DNA of 64,000 nt from Scedosporium boydii (lineage: Eukaryota > Ascomycota > Sordariomycetes > Microascales > Microascaceae), in the NCBI GenBank assembly GCA_002221725.1, contig NJFT01000038.1, positions 170,781 through 234,780 on the forward strand. Direction: 5' to 3'. A program made the translations under genes and the position numbers. A model generated the notes under the pieces. That model had not been told where the DNA came from and made no database searches. It saw nothing but the letters and a program-made list of their open reading frames with translations. Below, one piece after another: positions 52,646 to 63,274 of this stretch (the stretch's first letter is position 1; each line of letters starts with the position of its first letter).

Positions 52646-54793
52646 ATGGACGAGGAAAGTCATCAAGTTGTGCAAGAGTTGCACTCGGATCTGGCCCGGA
52701 AATACAAAAAACATGCTGCGGCGATTCAGCAAGCCTGGCGATCCTTCACCAAAGGCCAGCGCGCTGAGTGCATGAGGGTCGGCGCGCGTGACGGCATTGT
52801 ACTCAAACACTCCCTCGACGCCTCGCTAGGAAACGTGTGCAAGTTCATGCCCGAATGGAACCTCCGGGATGTGGCGGAATCCGGTCCGGAGTTCCTGCTA
52901 GACTTGCTCAAGCACCGCGCAACAACCTCGCTTTCTCAGCAGTATGCGGCGGGGCAAAGCGGCGGACCGGGAGACCACGGCCTCATTATGAACATGATGG
53001 CCACGCGGAACCTTCGCCATGTGAACCCGTTCAAGAACAGTTATACTTTCTTCCTTGAGACTGATATGTACGGGAAGTCGTTCGTTATCAAAGACGAATT
53101 TGAACAGACGCTCGCCGATTTCCGACCCGCAATCGAAGCTGGTGTATGTGTGCCTCAGTCGACCGGAGAGTTGATCTTAATGAGGCAGATATATCTGCTA
53201 CAGAGTCTCACCATCATCATCGATGATATTCTTGAGGAGGGCTCCAAAACCAGGGTTACCAAAGAGCGAGCCAAGAAGCCTGATCAGGCGGCGACCGCCG
53301 CCCTCGCGAAATTGAACATCGCACCCGCCCCAAAGCTGTCTCTTTCTGACTTGGTTGCTACCGCCCGAGACCAGCAGGACTCCTTGGAAGAGTACCTAGG
53401 TCTGCTCTCCACCGAACCTGTCGTGTTGGCGTATGCGGTCAATACCCGTTTCTTCACCCGACCCGAATTACTCCCCGATGAAAAAGGTCGCCGCCTTCCC
53501 GTGCACACGGATAAATATGTCAGCGCCTCGTTCTTCGAGACCATTCATGCCTCCATCCAGGCCGCTGCTATTTGGAGATACATCAGTCGTCTCTTACAAT
53601 TACTCGACACTGCGCCGCAGAAGGATAAGGCATATCGGGCCATGATACTGCAGGAGATTTCTAACGTGTGTCACCTCGAGTATACCCGAGCGCAGGGGTT
53701 CCTCAAACGCCAGGTTCAGGCTCAAAGCGCGGACAAATATTTCAGGAGGGTATCCAATGCCGTCGACACGGCTGGCAATGCGCGCGTTACCATTAAAAAG
53801 AACTGGGAAGACCTCACTAGATCCGATCTGCTGCTGCACTACATCCTCCGCCTGGTTCAGGTGGATACCATCGCCCCGAAGGCGATCACTTGGGTCAAGA
53901 AGCTCGGCGAGCTTTACGAATTGAGCCCTGACCAACGGGAGAGACTAGGTGACAGCGAGTTCTACGCGCTCTCTGATTTCATCGTCGTAGTTTCATTTAT
54001 TAATGATCTGTCGTCCGTGGTATCGGTCCCGTCGATTTCGCGCAAAACGGGACAAACCTTCATCGCCCAGTCGCAAAAGTTAGAATCGGAGTTGAACCCC
54101 CTCAAAACCAACATCGATTTGCGCGATTTCGTTGTCCCCATTGACAACCTTCTCGAACCAGGTGTAGCTGAGCTTGCGTTGAAGAGCCTCAATGACTTTG
54201 TCGTAGCTGCAGTAGGCAAGAAGTTAGGATTCTTGTATTTTGACCTTGTTGAGGATTGCGTGGCTGATATCCTGGGACGTTATGAAGAGCTGAAAGCTAA
54301 ACGGGAGCAAGAAGCGAAGAAAAAGGATGCAGCGAAGCCGTCAGTGTCTCAACCTGCCGCCAAGGAGCCTACTCCAGAACCAGCTGAGCAGCCAAAGATC
54401 AAAGTCAAAACACGGCCAGCAACGTCTCGTCTGTACGACCTGGCCACCAAGACAGAAGACGAAACTCTAGAGGCAGCACCAGTCCCACCGCAAAAATTCC
54501 GTGTCGGTGCCTCGACAGTCCAGACCTTTTCGGCAATATTCGCGAAAGCTCAGTCGCGGGGCTCCATCAGCTGGACTGCGTTCGAGGCATCCATGGCGGA
54601 GGTGGGCTTCTCCGTGGTGCCCAAGTTTGGGTCTGTCTATACCTTTTTCCCACCCGAAACCATGGAGGTGAAGAGGTCTGTGACGGTACACCGGCCTCAT
54701 CAGTCTCACATTGAGGGGTACAGGATTCCCATTCTAGCGCGGCAACTGAAAAGGGTGTATGGATGGGGCGACGGAACTTTTGAGGCTGCTTGA
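52646..54793 (+). CDS. Ipa-like fungal protein of unknown function (715 aa)
   Basis: One exon. The ATG at 52646 gives MDEESHQVVQELHSDLARKY; the frame is open from 52628 but without another ATG. The N-terminal two thirds is alpha-helical, with IQQAWRSFTKGQRAECM, MPEWNLRDVAESGPEFLLDL, LKHRATTSLSQQY, MMATRNLRHVNPF and ILEEGSKTR, as in large fungal proteins named Ipa in Eurotiales annotations (name from memory). A charged Lys/Glu/Pro linker (about residues 555-600) leads to a separate C-terminal module of about 90 residues. That module has GFSVVPKFGSVYTFFPP and VTVHRPHQSHIEG before RIPILARQLKRVYGWGDGTF, which looks like a HicA-type small alpha/beta fold. The function is unknown. A solo LTR sits in its promoter. 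Confidence 0.65.
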   Translation: MDEESHQVVQELHSDLARKYKKHAAAIQQAWRSFTKGQRAECMRVGARDGIVLKHSLDASLGNVCKFMPEWNLRDVAESGPEFLLDLLKHRATTSLSQQYAAGQSGGPGDHGLIMNMMATRNLRHVNPFKNSYTFFLETDMYGKSFVIKDEFEQTLADFRPAIEAGVCVPQSTGELILMRQIYLLQSLTIIIDDILEEGSKTRVTKERAKKPDQAATAALAKLNIAPAPKLSLSDLVATARDQQDSLEEYLGLLSTEPVVLAYAVNTRFFTRPELLPDEKGRRLPVHTDKYVSASFFETIHASIQAAAIWRYISRLLQLLDTAPQKDKAYRAMILQEISNVCHLEYTRAQGFLKRQVQAQSADKYFRRVSNAVDTAGNARVTIKKNWEDLTRSDLLLHYILRLVQVDTIAPKAITWVKKLGELYELSPDQRERLGDSEFYALSDFIVVVSFINDLSSVVSVPSISRKTGQTFIAQSQKLESELNPLKTNIDLRDFVVPIDNLLEPGVAELALKSLNDFVVAAVGKKLGFLYFDLVEDCVADILGRYEELKAKREQEAKKKDAAKPSVSQPAAKEPTPEPAEQPKIKVKTRPATSRLYDLATKTEDETLEAAPVPPQKFRVGASTVQTFSAIFAKAQSRGSISWTAFEASMAEVGFSVVPKFGSVYTFFPPETMEVKRSVTVHRPHQSHIEGYRIPILARQLKRVYGWGDGTFEAA

Positions 54794-55110
54794 CTTAAGT
54801 CTGATGCCCCTCTGTTTATTTTCAATTCTCTCTATTTATCATCTCATTGATCTCTCCGTCAGAGATTTAGGAAAGGAACCAAGACTGTTAGAAGGCTGCT
54901 TGGCCAAGTATTCCCGGCGCGGAGTTCTGTCCCTGCAACCAGTTACTCTCCTTTCGTCTGATTTGAGTCGGTAGTTTATTACATTAGGAAACACGGCCGT
55001 TACGAACACGGGGGCCTCCGCCTAGATGTCGACAGCATTCTAGAGATCATTCTGCGCGTTGGGGCTTCATGCCACGGTGATCTGTGATCCCCACTGGTGA
55101 CCGACGTCCC
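54794..55110. other. Short intergenic region between two genes that end here
   Basis: 3' flanks of the Ipa-like and P450 genes. Nothing else seen. Confidence 0.4.
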
Positions 55111-56606
55111 TCAATGCACTCTCTTCTTCAATATACAATGAAATCCCTCCTGTTGTGCAAACCAAATGTCCCTCGTGCGCCACTCATAGTCCGCGCTCGG
55201 AAGAGTCAGCTCAAAATTCCTCAAAATCTCTGGCACAAGCTTCGCCATCTCCATGATCGCTATATGTCTACCGATACACGTCCTCGTCCCAGCCCCAAAC
55301 GCAAAGAATGACTGATCCATCATCTTGAGCTGCTCGTCCGACGCATCAAGCCACCGCTCCGGCTCGAATCGTTCCTGGTTGGCGAATACCTCGGGATCAT
55401 GCTGCGTCACCCAGGCGTTCACTCCGACTATGGTGCCGCCGGGAAGGTGCCTGCCGCAGATCGTGGCTCCCTCGGCGGGTACATGGCGTTCCAGGAGGAG
55501 GCCGACGGAAGGGTGAATCCGGAGGCCTTCCTTGACTACAGCCTGCATGTAGGGTAGACGGCTCGTCGACTCGCGGAAGGAAATCGGAGAGCTGAGAAGG
55601 CCTGCGGCAGCGGCGTCGCCAATCTGCTTGACCAGCTTCCGCAACTTAACTGGGTTTTTGAGAAGATAGTAGAGCGTTGCCCGTAGAGCGATGGCTGTTG
55701 TATCGGAGCCGGCGAAGACATTGGTGCTCAGGTGGACCACGATGTCGCGCGTTGACATCTTCTCCGGGTCTAAGAGCTTGGTAGCAAACCATTTGCTGAG
55801 CATGTCCCCCTTTCTCTCGAGGCTTTCCACGTTGAAGTCTCCGTCTTTCTTTAAGCTCTGCTTGTCGCCAGCAGCCCTGCCCATCGCCTCATTGACGGCT
55901 TTAAGTGTAAAGGTTAGGACTTTGTCCCAGCCCTCCATTCTCGGGATAAGGATGGGGAGAAGTGGGTTGCCCATGAGGAACTTGTGCCAAGCAGGGATCT
56001 GGCCTATCTGACTGGCATATGCCTTTAAGAAAATGTTAGCGATGGCCTGCATATTAAAAAGGGGGGGCGGGGGGGGAATTTGACTTGCCAACAAATCTTC
56101 GATTGCTTGAATCATTCCATCCACGTCGCCACCCTTGCTGAGAAAGCCAAGCTTCTTTCCAAAAGTGAGCTCCCCTACAACATCAAATGTATAGAACTGA
56201 ATCCACGCCCCAAAGTCAACAATCTGTGACCCGTCTGCGAATTTAGAAATCTTCTCCAATAGAAGGTTCGTGCAAGAGTCCACCCCTTCCTCACTCGACA
56301 GCAGAGTTGTCAAGCTGAAGGCATTGGCGGCTGGCTTCTTCAGCTCACGGTGGTAGGCCTCATCTCGAGTACCGAAGAGATTAACTTCCACTTTTCCTTT
56401 CCATGTAATTGACTGGATGGGGTAAAAAGCAGTCTAACCGAACATTAGCAGCAGTCCTCTTTGCAGGTTCGCAAGTTGGAAATCAGACCTTGGTGTAGCC
56501 GGACTTCGGGACGTAAATCTTCTTGATCTCCCGCGGGTCGGATATGGATACATGGTTCGGTCCAATGCGAACGATATCTCCGTATTTTCGATGCACTTGT
56601 ATCGCC
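55111..56606 (-). CDS. Cytochrome P450, N-terminal membrane anchor missing (fragment)
   Basis: Exons about 56606-56489 and 56433-55111 join across a GTCTGA...GGTTAG intron. The protein starts mid-domain with VHRKYGDIVRIGPNHVSISD and carries the full P450 core: I-helix AGSDTTA, ExxR in KEGLR, the PERW-type motif FEPERW, and the heme loop FFAFGAGTRTCIGRH with the cysteine ligand. It resembles pisatin-demethylase-like fungal P450s, microsomal monooxygenases in detoxification or secondary metabolism; the substrate is unknown. Upstream of WRAIQVHRKYG the frame meets a TGA, and no hydrophobic anchor of the usual about 30 residues is readable in 400 bp. The gene is either 5'-truncated or has an unusual first exon. 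A G-rich run near 56060-56075 encodes PPPPP. Confidence 0.7.
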
Positions 56607-57314
56607 CTCCACGCACGTCAGGCGGGTATTTGGAGATACTGATCTGCGTGGCTTACTGGGATAGAGAGATCTTTAAGAAACACGACCCGAGTATCCAAAG
56701 AAGCCTCACCAGAGTTTCTAGGAGATAAAAATTACAAATAGCGAATGCACCGGTTTTCCTTATTTTTTTCCCTAGCTAGTGGCATGGAATATGTTCCTAA
56801 ATGTTACATCTCACCAGATGATGATCATCCTAGTATTATAGAAAAACATGACGGAAAAAAAAAATGAGCTCCGTGCGACAAGGTCTTTTGGATTTTGGGT
56901 ACTAGAAGCAAAGCCGAGGAGACAGAGGAGAGTTTGGTCTTGTCGACGTGTGCGTGGCATTTGGTTCAAATACCCCGTGTCCCGCAGCCATCAACATCAT
57001 CGGGTCAGATCATAGATGATTGCGATGTGTCTCAGGACACTACAGTCACCACTCGAGGTCGTAGATAGCGATATTGCTCTCCAATTTCTACGAAAGTAGT
57101 AGACCTCCTCTGCGAAGTATACCTCCCCTTCATTCTACACAAGCAACACGGGTATTGGCCTGTTACTCCTGAAGCTGCAAGTCATCCGAGCCGCTCACCT
57201 CCGTTCCAGGGTTCCAGCCCCCACGAAAGCCACCATCCCATGGGCCAATGGCCCACGGCTTCCTACCAACAGCGCAATGCAACAATAGAACGCCTTCCGC
57301 ACAGCAATATTCCT
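56607..57314. other. Intergenic region
   Basis: No P450 leader exon or other gene could be read here. Oligo-A/T runs occur at about 56760-56770 and 56853-56865. Confidence 0.35.
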
Positions 57315-58414
57315 TCACCTATCATTATCGAACAGATCTCGTGGCCTCCACTTCGGTTCCCAGAGCGGTTCAGGGGGAGGAGCCGCTCGCAGCTCTCTAT
57401 CAAGCCGCGCCGCCAACAGACGACTGTATCGCCGCTCCTTGGATTCCTGGTGGAATTTCCGCTCGCTGCGAAAGTGGACGATGAACATGGCAGCGGCGAG
57501 CCCGAACAGCGCGGACACTCCGAGGACCGTTCCGATGATGACGGTCGGGGGAACCTTTTGTTCCTCTTTTCCGTCGTCGGAATACCCGTCTCCGTCCGTA
57601 TCATCTGGAGAGGCGGAGTTCCTTGAGGTTTTTCGGAAGATGTCGATTGCTAGTCCGAACTTGGACCCATCCTTCGGCTTCAGAGAGCAGACTGTGCCTA
57701 AGAATTCCAAGACTTGGAGGAAAGACTAGTTAGCTTTTTTCCTTGGTGATGGTGGCACCGACTTGGAATCATGTTTCGGTAAGGTCCATACAGTTTGTTA
57801 AATACCCGTAACCATATTGTCTGAGCGAGTCGATGCATATATCATGGTCGAGTTTGGATACGTCCTCCGATGCCGAACAGTGCTCGTACTTGTCCGTCGA
57901 CTGGAGGTCCGCCGCATCGAAGCCCAGGTCATATCTGAAATGGTCGCAGGTACCCGTGCCGCCAGTGAACTCTTTCTTCACGGGATCCGGCAAGGCGTCG
58001 ATATTTGAGACTAAGCAGTCGTTGAGAATAAAGCGGAGATTGTCTTAATGGATCAACACTGTTAGCAGAGTCTTTGGATTGACGGAGCATTGGGAGAGGT
58101 AGTTCTGCGTTGATTTGGTACCCACACAGAAGGTCGGATAGATCGCTTTCCGAGCCATTGACGTAATTAAGGACGTAATTGCTGTCCTTTAAACAGTCGA
58201 GGCATCCCCTCGCCTTCGGTCCAGTCTGGCCGTTGTAGAAATCCGAGTCCGAGCAGATTTGGGACCGGAGCTCTACGCTCGTGTGGTCGGCAGCAATCGG
58301 ACAAACTGCTTCGCATGGAGACCCCCGTGAGACCCGGAGGCTCAGGGTTAGACCGAGATGGGCGGTTGAAAGTAACAAAAGAAATACTCGCAGTGAATTC
58401 CGGGCCAAAACCAT
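57315..58414 (-). CDS. Cysteine-rich single-pass membrane protein (three exons, 305 aa)
   Basis: Exons 58414-58126, 58043-57813 and 57712-57315 join in frame. The ATG at 58414 gives a signal peptide (about residues 1-25). A luminal or extracellular domain has regularly spaced cysteines (PCEAVCPIAADH, RSQICSDSDFYNG, GCLDCLKDSN, NDCLVSN, GTCDHFRYD, DICIDSL, GTVCSL). An acidic linker follows, then one transmembrane helix (TVIIGTVLGVSALFGLAAAMFIV) and a basic cytoplasmic tail of about 55 residues (FRSERKFHQESKERRY). The layout resembles fungal cell-wall sensor-like or receptor-like proteins of the Cys-rich/TM class, though no WSC signature is evident. No neighbours suggest a pathway. Confidence 0.6.
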
Positions 58415-60149
58415 GGTCAAGAGTGCTCCCTCACACCTTCATCTTCGATGGAGATACCTGATAACGAATCAATTCAATCGATCCCGATGAAGAGGATGAC
58501 CGATTCACTCGTCTCGTATTCGCCACATCGACTGGTTCGATTGTTTTCCCAATCCCACAAGGGAGTAAAATCCTTGGTTACAACGAGGGTGCAATGAACG
58601 ACATCCCCTCGTATTTAATCCCGGCAGCATGTCACATCCCTTACTTCGTACGCTTGAAAATGCCCTCAATCGACGTGCCCAGCCCCCAGCAAGCAGCCAG
58701 CTCAAGTAGATCATCCTGCCTATTTTCCAAATGGAGTGCCTCCTCATCAGAGCCATCACTTCGTTTGCTCCACAGGCTGCACGAAGCGAGCCAATCAGCC
58801 CTGCGAGTATCGCTACACAGGCGGTTACAGGGCTCCATCTAGGGAGGGGTGAGCGAATCGGATAATTCAAGCTCTGTGGCTTCGAAATGAAGATGCCAAT
58901 ACCCAGGACCCCCTTGCTTCTCTCTCGTCTCTTTATGGTTCGACCGTTACAGCGTGCGGGCCGTTCCTTAGTCTGGACTTAGCTGCTGATCGACATGACG
59001 GACATGATCAACCTCTCCCTACCTAAACGAGCCCTAGCTTGCTTCGCGGGTATCTTTTGAACGTTTGAGTCTGGCCAGAACAGTGACCCGTCTCCTCACC
59101 CAACGACCGACTTCTCCCGAGAGCGGATCCGTTCCCTCCGCCCGACTTTGTACCCATCCACAGGTCCCCCCACTGTTCTCATCGATGTACTGCATAAATT
59201 GTGGAGGTCCAGATGAATTCCTCACCCTCCCATTTGCTGAACTGCGAACTGCGGTCGCGCGGTGCGCAAGCGAATCATACAACAAGAAAACGAAATTCGG
59301 TGTTCACCCAAGCCTATCTTCGCCCATAAAGACCCCAATTCTTCAACCAGATTCGATAGAACCCCCTTTCATGCCCCCTCATCCACTGGGCTGATCTGGG
59401 TGACCGCCCCAGCAAAGCAATCCACTCAAGCCCCCCTTCAACGCCTCCGCTCCGTGTAACCACCCTCTCTAGCATCCAAATCAAAAGGCCCGCATGAGAC
59501 AATCCAATCAAGGCCCTTGCTGAGAAGATGGCTTTTTTCAGCAGTGCCCCCGGGAGATTAGCCTTGACCAAATCATCGGGTCCCTGCCTAGTGGCTTCGT
59601 GGATGTATTCCGGCAAGTGAAGACTGGAGGTTCCCTACGGTCCTCAGGCTCCTTTCCAGGCTTTCATTTTGCCACTTCTTCTCTTGTGTCTCAGATAAGC
59701 AGATAAGGACGTGCTGATTGGTGTCATGGGCGAGAATTATATACGCTAGTCAAAGTCGTAGTAGGACAAGGTGGAGATATTGGTCCTAGCCACATATCAC
59801 CAGGGGAGGATGGAATAAAGAAACAAAGAACAAAGGGTGCAAGGATGACGGAACTCGGCCCCCCAGAGAGAAGTGAGACATGCTTGTCTGTCGGCTCATT
59901 GTCATACTTCGGACAGCAGACTCGGGCAAGGACAATACAGACTGGGATTTGTCCGATTGGTGCTGAACACTGCAAAGAATCTAGGCGTTTCAGCCCAGCC
60001 GTGACGAACACCGCCACAGAAAGCAATAAAAAAAAAAAAAAAAAAAATGCGTTATTGGCCAAGCCGAGCTGGCTTTGAGCTATGGAAGAAGAAGCCAAGG
60101 GTATCTTCGACCGTATTGATTGTAATGTACGTCCCAGAAATATTAACAT
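58415..60149. other. Gene-poor stretch
   Basis: No supported gene on either strand. A 19-A run lies at about 60029-60047. The last part is the 3' flank of the monooxygenase gene. Confidence 0.35.
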
Positions 60150-61632
60150 CTAGCGCCTATTGACACGCTCAATCTCGTCTCTGGCACCCGCCCACGGCTT
60201 CCTCTTCCCCGTCTCAAATAGTCTAAATGCATGCGGACTGTGTATTCCATCCATGAGAAGGCTGTACAGCTTGTGATTCCCCAGCCAAAATTTCCACCCA
60301 GCGGAGCCCCACCCCAGATTCTCTTCAAGCCCCGTGCCAGCCGTCTTGTTAACCCAGCCCATCCACTGGACCCAGTCGACCCATGCTGGGTGCGTTCTCC
60401 CATGCCGGGCAAGCTCGCATAGCCACTCCGCATGGCCATCCGCTGACCTCTCCATTTCCTCCCGACTTGGGAGGGCCGAATTGCCTTTCCAGACCTGGGC
60501 GAGAGCCATCGAGGCGAGGTCGTGGGTCGAGAACGCCGGGGCTGCGAGGAACACGAATCCGATGAAGGCGAGTGAGTCGGGATGCTCGAGGGAGAAGATA
60601 TTTTGGTAGAGCCGGAGTAACGGGCGGCACCTGGACCCCGGAAGCTCGTTCCACGAGGATGTGTCGGTGGTAGTGGGGTCGACGGACGGCTCCAGATAGC
60701 TAAAATCCGCTTCGTATCCCGTACACCATATGATGGAGTCAACTTTTACCACGCGTCCATCGTCTAGGAGAATTTCGTTTCCCCCGAGAAACTCTTTGAT
60801 GCCGGGGAGAGAAGTGATGTTTCCCTTTTCGAGGTGATCGATCAAGGAGTCGGTCGCGACCGGAATCGAAAACTTGAGAGATGGGGCTGGTGATAGGCCC
60901 CATTCTGGTTTTATGTTGAAGGATTGATCCTGCATTGCTCTCACACATCTATCGAAAACCCGGGGCGTGAAGTCTGGAAATAGCCTCTCAAAAAGGGCCC
61001 GAAGCTTCTCGAGTCTTAGTGTTAGGAGGTGGTCAGTTGGCCTGCCATTCACATGGCGCGGAAACTGCTCGGATGTTACTATTGACCTCTCCCAAAACTA
61101 ATCAAGTCAAAGGCTAGGGGAGACGAACAATGTAGGCACCCGTTCGATGCGAGACGTAAACCTTTGATGCATAACCCACGAGCGAGGCTGCTGTATCTCC
61201 TCCTGTGTTTCCCAGCCCAACAACTAAGACCGTCTTGTCTTTGAAACGATCTGGGCTGAACAAACCAGACAGGGTCAGGAATCAAGTCCCAATCCGACAA
61301 TACTATTGTTCAACGGGGGAATTTAGGACTCACAGTTTATAATTCCTAGAGTGTATGCTCTCACCACAAAATTTATCAAAGCCTTTGATATCGGGTATGG
61401 TAGGGACATGGTTGACTCCCGTTGCAATGACCACTTTGTCAAAAACCAGGGTCTCCCCGGTTTTCTCCAAAGTCAAAATCCAGCGGCGATTCCCACCATC
61501 GCGTCTTACGTGTCGTATTTGTGTACTGAGCCGAAAATGGGACCTCAGTTTGAAGTGGTCAGCGTAGGCTTCGAGATATTGGGCGACTTCTTTCGCAGAG
61601 GGGAAATTGGGGCTGCCTCCATCTGCATCTAG
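60150..61632 (-). pseudogene. Flavin-containing monooxygenase, 5' end replaced by mitochondrial-like DNA
   Basis: Exons about 61632-61334, 61255-61129 and 61064-60150 join across two GT-AG introns (61333-61256 and 61128-61065), giving about 445 aa of a usual 500-600. Readable parts: ADGGSPNFPSAKEVAQYLEA, FDKVVIATGVNHVPTIPDIKG, the NADPH-binding Rossmann motif TVLVVGLGNTGGD (G-x-G-x-x-G), the segment VYVSHRTGAYIFPRHVNGRP, VDSIIWCTGYEADFSYLEP, and a C-terminal region with an FMO-type tail. The first, FAD-binding GxGxxG and the FxGxxxHxxx(Y/F) signature expected about 100 residues upstream are missing, because homology stops within about 15 bp of the start of nad3-like sequence. It is therefore probably inactive. 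Confidence 0.75.
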
Positions 61633-61642
61633 GTAGGAAACA

Positions 61643-61777
61643 GTAGTGTTAATCTTTATAGCTGTTATTACAGTAGGATTTGTTTTTGAATTAGGTAAAA
61701 GTGCCCTAAAAATAGAAAGTAGACAAACTAAAGTTTTGATGCAAAAACCTGAAAATTTTGGTTATTCAGACAAATAA
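61643..61777 (+). pseudogene. nad3: nad3 (NADH dehydrogenase subunit 3), 3' fragment
   Basis: 44 codons read VLIFIAVITVGFVFELGKSA, then LKIESRQTK, and end at TAA. FVFELGKxALKIxSRQ is the conserved C-terminal signature of mitochondrial NAD3. The N-terminal two thirds is missing at the junction with the monooxygenase gene. Confidence 0.85.
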
Positions 61778-62007
61778 CATAATTTCTCAAAAGAATAAAA
61801 ATGTGAATAAAAACTTCAATAAAATCTTATTTGTATACAAAGGAGGCAATTTAGGAAAATCTTAGTAGAAAGTGTTATTAATTTAACTAAAAGATTTTAA
61901 AATCAGCTTCTTTATATTATTAATATAGATAAAAAAATCTTTTTGAAATAACAAAAAATAGAATGAAATGACTTCTTGTAAATTTGTCATCTATATATTT
62001 GTTGTTA
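61778..62007. other. AT-rich mitochondrial-like spacer
   Basis: Very AT-rich, with no frame or RNA recognised. Confidence 0.5.
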
Positions 62008-62079
62008 AAGAGTATAATTTAATTGGTAAAATGTGAAGCTTCAACCTTCAAATACTTGGTTCGAGTCCAAGTGCTCTTG
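62008..62079 (+). tRNA. trnW: Mitochondrial tRNA-Trp (UCA)
   Basis: Seven-pair acceptor AAGAGTA/TGCTCTT with a G-T pair, anticodon stem TGAAG/CTTCA with loop CTTCAAC (anticodon TCA), and T-arm CTTGG/CCAAG with loop TTCGAGT. Anticodon UCA reads UGA, the mitochondrial Trp codon. Confidence 0.9.
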
Positions 62080-62084
62080 TTTAA

Positions 62085-62157
62085 TATGTTGTGGACTAAT
62101 GGGTAAGTCATAAATTTTTGGTATTTACTATTGAGTGTTCGAATCACTCCAACATAA
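62085..62157 (+). tRNA. trnQ: Mitochondrial tRNA-Gln (UUG)
   Basis: Acceptor TATGTTG/CAACATA perfect, D-arm GAC/GTC, anticodon stem TAAAT/ATTTA with loop TTTTGGT (anticodon TTG), T-arm GAGTG/CACTC. Confidence 0.85.
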
Positions 62158-62230
62158 GGTGAATATAGTTCAATGGTAGAGCAACTGTATGTGGCATAGT
62201 AAGTTCCCTGTTCGACCTAGGGTATTCACC
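62158..62230 (+). tRNA. trnH: Mitochondrial tRNA-His (GUG)
   Basis: Acceptor GTGAATA/TATTCAC with the extra G(-1):C73 pair typical of tRNA-His, anticodon stem ACTGT/ATAGT with loop ATGTGGC (anticodon GTG), T-arm CCCTG/TAGGG. It abuts tRNA-Gln directly. Confidence 0.88.
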
Positions 62231-62239
62231 CTTTTAAAA

Positions 62240-62312
62240 GCTAGGATAGTTTAACAGGTTAGAACTTTAATTTTATACATTAAAAATGAGAATTCGAATT
62301 TCTCTCCTAGCT
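62240..62312 (+). tRNA. Mitochondrial-type tRNA with anticodon UAU (Ile-like)
   Basis: Acceptor GCTAGGA/TCCTAGC perfect, D-stem GTT/AAC, anticodon stem TTAAT/ATTAA with loop TTTATAC (anticodon TAT), T-arm GAGAA/TTCTC. UAU is unusual; a GAT-to-TAT change in a former tRNA-Ile(GAU) is one explanation. Confidence 0.7.
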
Positions 62313-62326
62313 AATAAATTTATTAA

Positions 62327-63274
62327 ATGATAATGATAACTATATTATTTTTATTAATTTCTAATGCCGTTGTATTAAGACGAGATATTTCTATATTATT
62401 TAATAGAGTAGCAATTATAGGTTTAGTATATTGTATATTGTAAGATTCTATGAGTTTGTCTGTTTTAAGTAAAGGTATAGGATTACATGGAGGTTTAGTA
62501 TATGTTAGTAATATAATACAAATTTTCTACATATTTATATTTATACTAAGTATTTTAATATTACAGCTAACTGGGTTTCATTATAGAAAACTTTGAACTA
62601 GACATTTTGCTAGTCTAAATAATTTATTAAATAATAAATTTGACTATTTTGCCTAAAAAATTTATAATAAAATGGTAGAACAATTTAAAATAATAGAATA
62701 TCCTTTAATTCTATTATTTATAATAACAGGGGCATGTTTATTAATATCAACTAATGATTTAGTTTCTATTTTTCTTTTAATAGAGCTATAAAGTTATGGT
62801 TTATATTTACTTAGTACTATATATAGAAATTTAGAGTTGTCTACAACAGGAGGTTTAATTTATTTCTTAATAGGAGGATTAGGTTTATGTTTTATTTTAT
62901 TAGGTACTGCTTTATTATATACTAATTCTGGAACTAGTAGTTTAGATGCTATATATGTTATTAATAATATAAGTGATATTGATAGTATAAATTCTTGATA
63001 TAAACCTTATTATATAAATTTTTCTTTATTAATATTTAGTCTAGGATTCTTAATTAAAATAGGTGCAGCCCCTTTCCACTTCTGATCTCTGGATGTTTAT
63101 GATGCTATTCCTACAGTAGTTACTGCATTTGTTGCAATAATAGCAAAAATTTCTATTTTTATGCTTTTATTATAATTAGTTTATTATATAAATAATAGTT
63201 TCTTTGAAATAAATTGAACTTTTAGTTTAGTAATAAGTTCATTCTTATTATTATTAATAGGTAGAGGTAACTAA
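62327..63274 (+). pseudogene. nad2: nad2 (NADH dehydrogenase subunit 2), N-terminal half or more, with in-frame stops
   Basis: With mitochondrial code 4 the frame reads the NAD2 start ([20 protein letters not shown]), then the conserved proton-antiporter-like regions ([56 protein letters not shown]). TGA appears at Trp positions (for example FHFW, NSW). TAA codons interrupt at 62441, 62654, 62789 and 63173, and the frame ends at 63272 in GRGN-TAA instead of continuing to the C-terminus. The TAA at 62789 falls on the conserved Gln of ELQSYxLY, a CAA-to-TAA change. Confidence 0.85.

Noticed and set aside
57812..58125. The membrane protein gene as two separate small genes
   Set aside because: Joining with two introns gives exact frame (918 nt) and a standard signal-peptide/ectodomain/TM layout, so one gene is the better reading.
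55111..61632. A secondary-metabolite cluster of P450 plus flavin monooxygenase
   Set aside because: No backbone enzyme (PKS, NRPS, terpene cyclase) lies between or beside them, and both genes look truncated at the 5' end.
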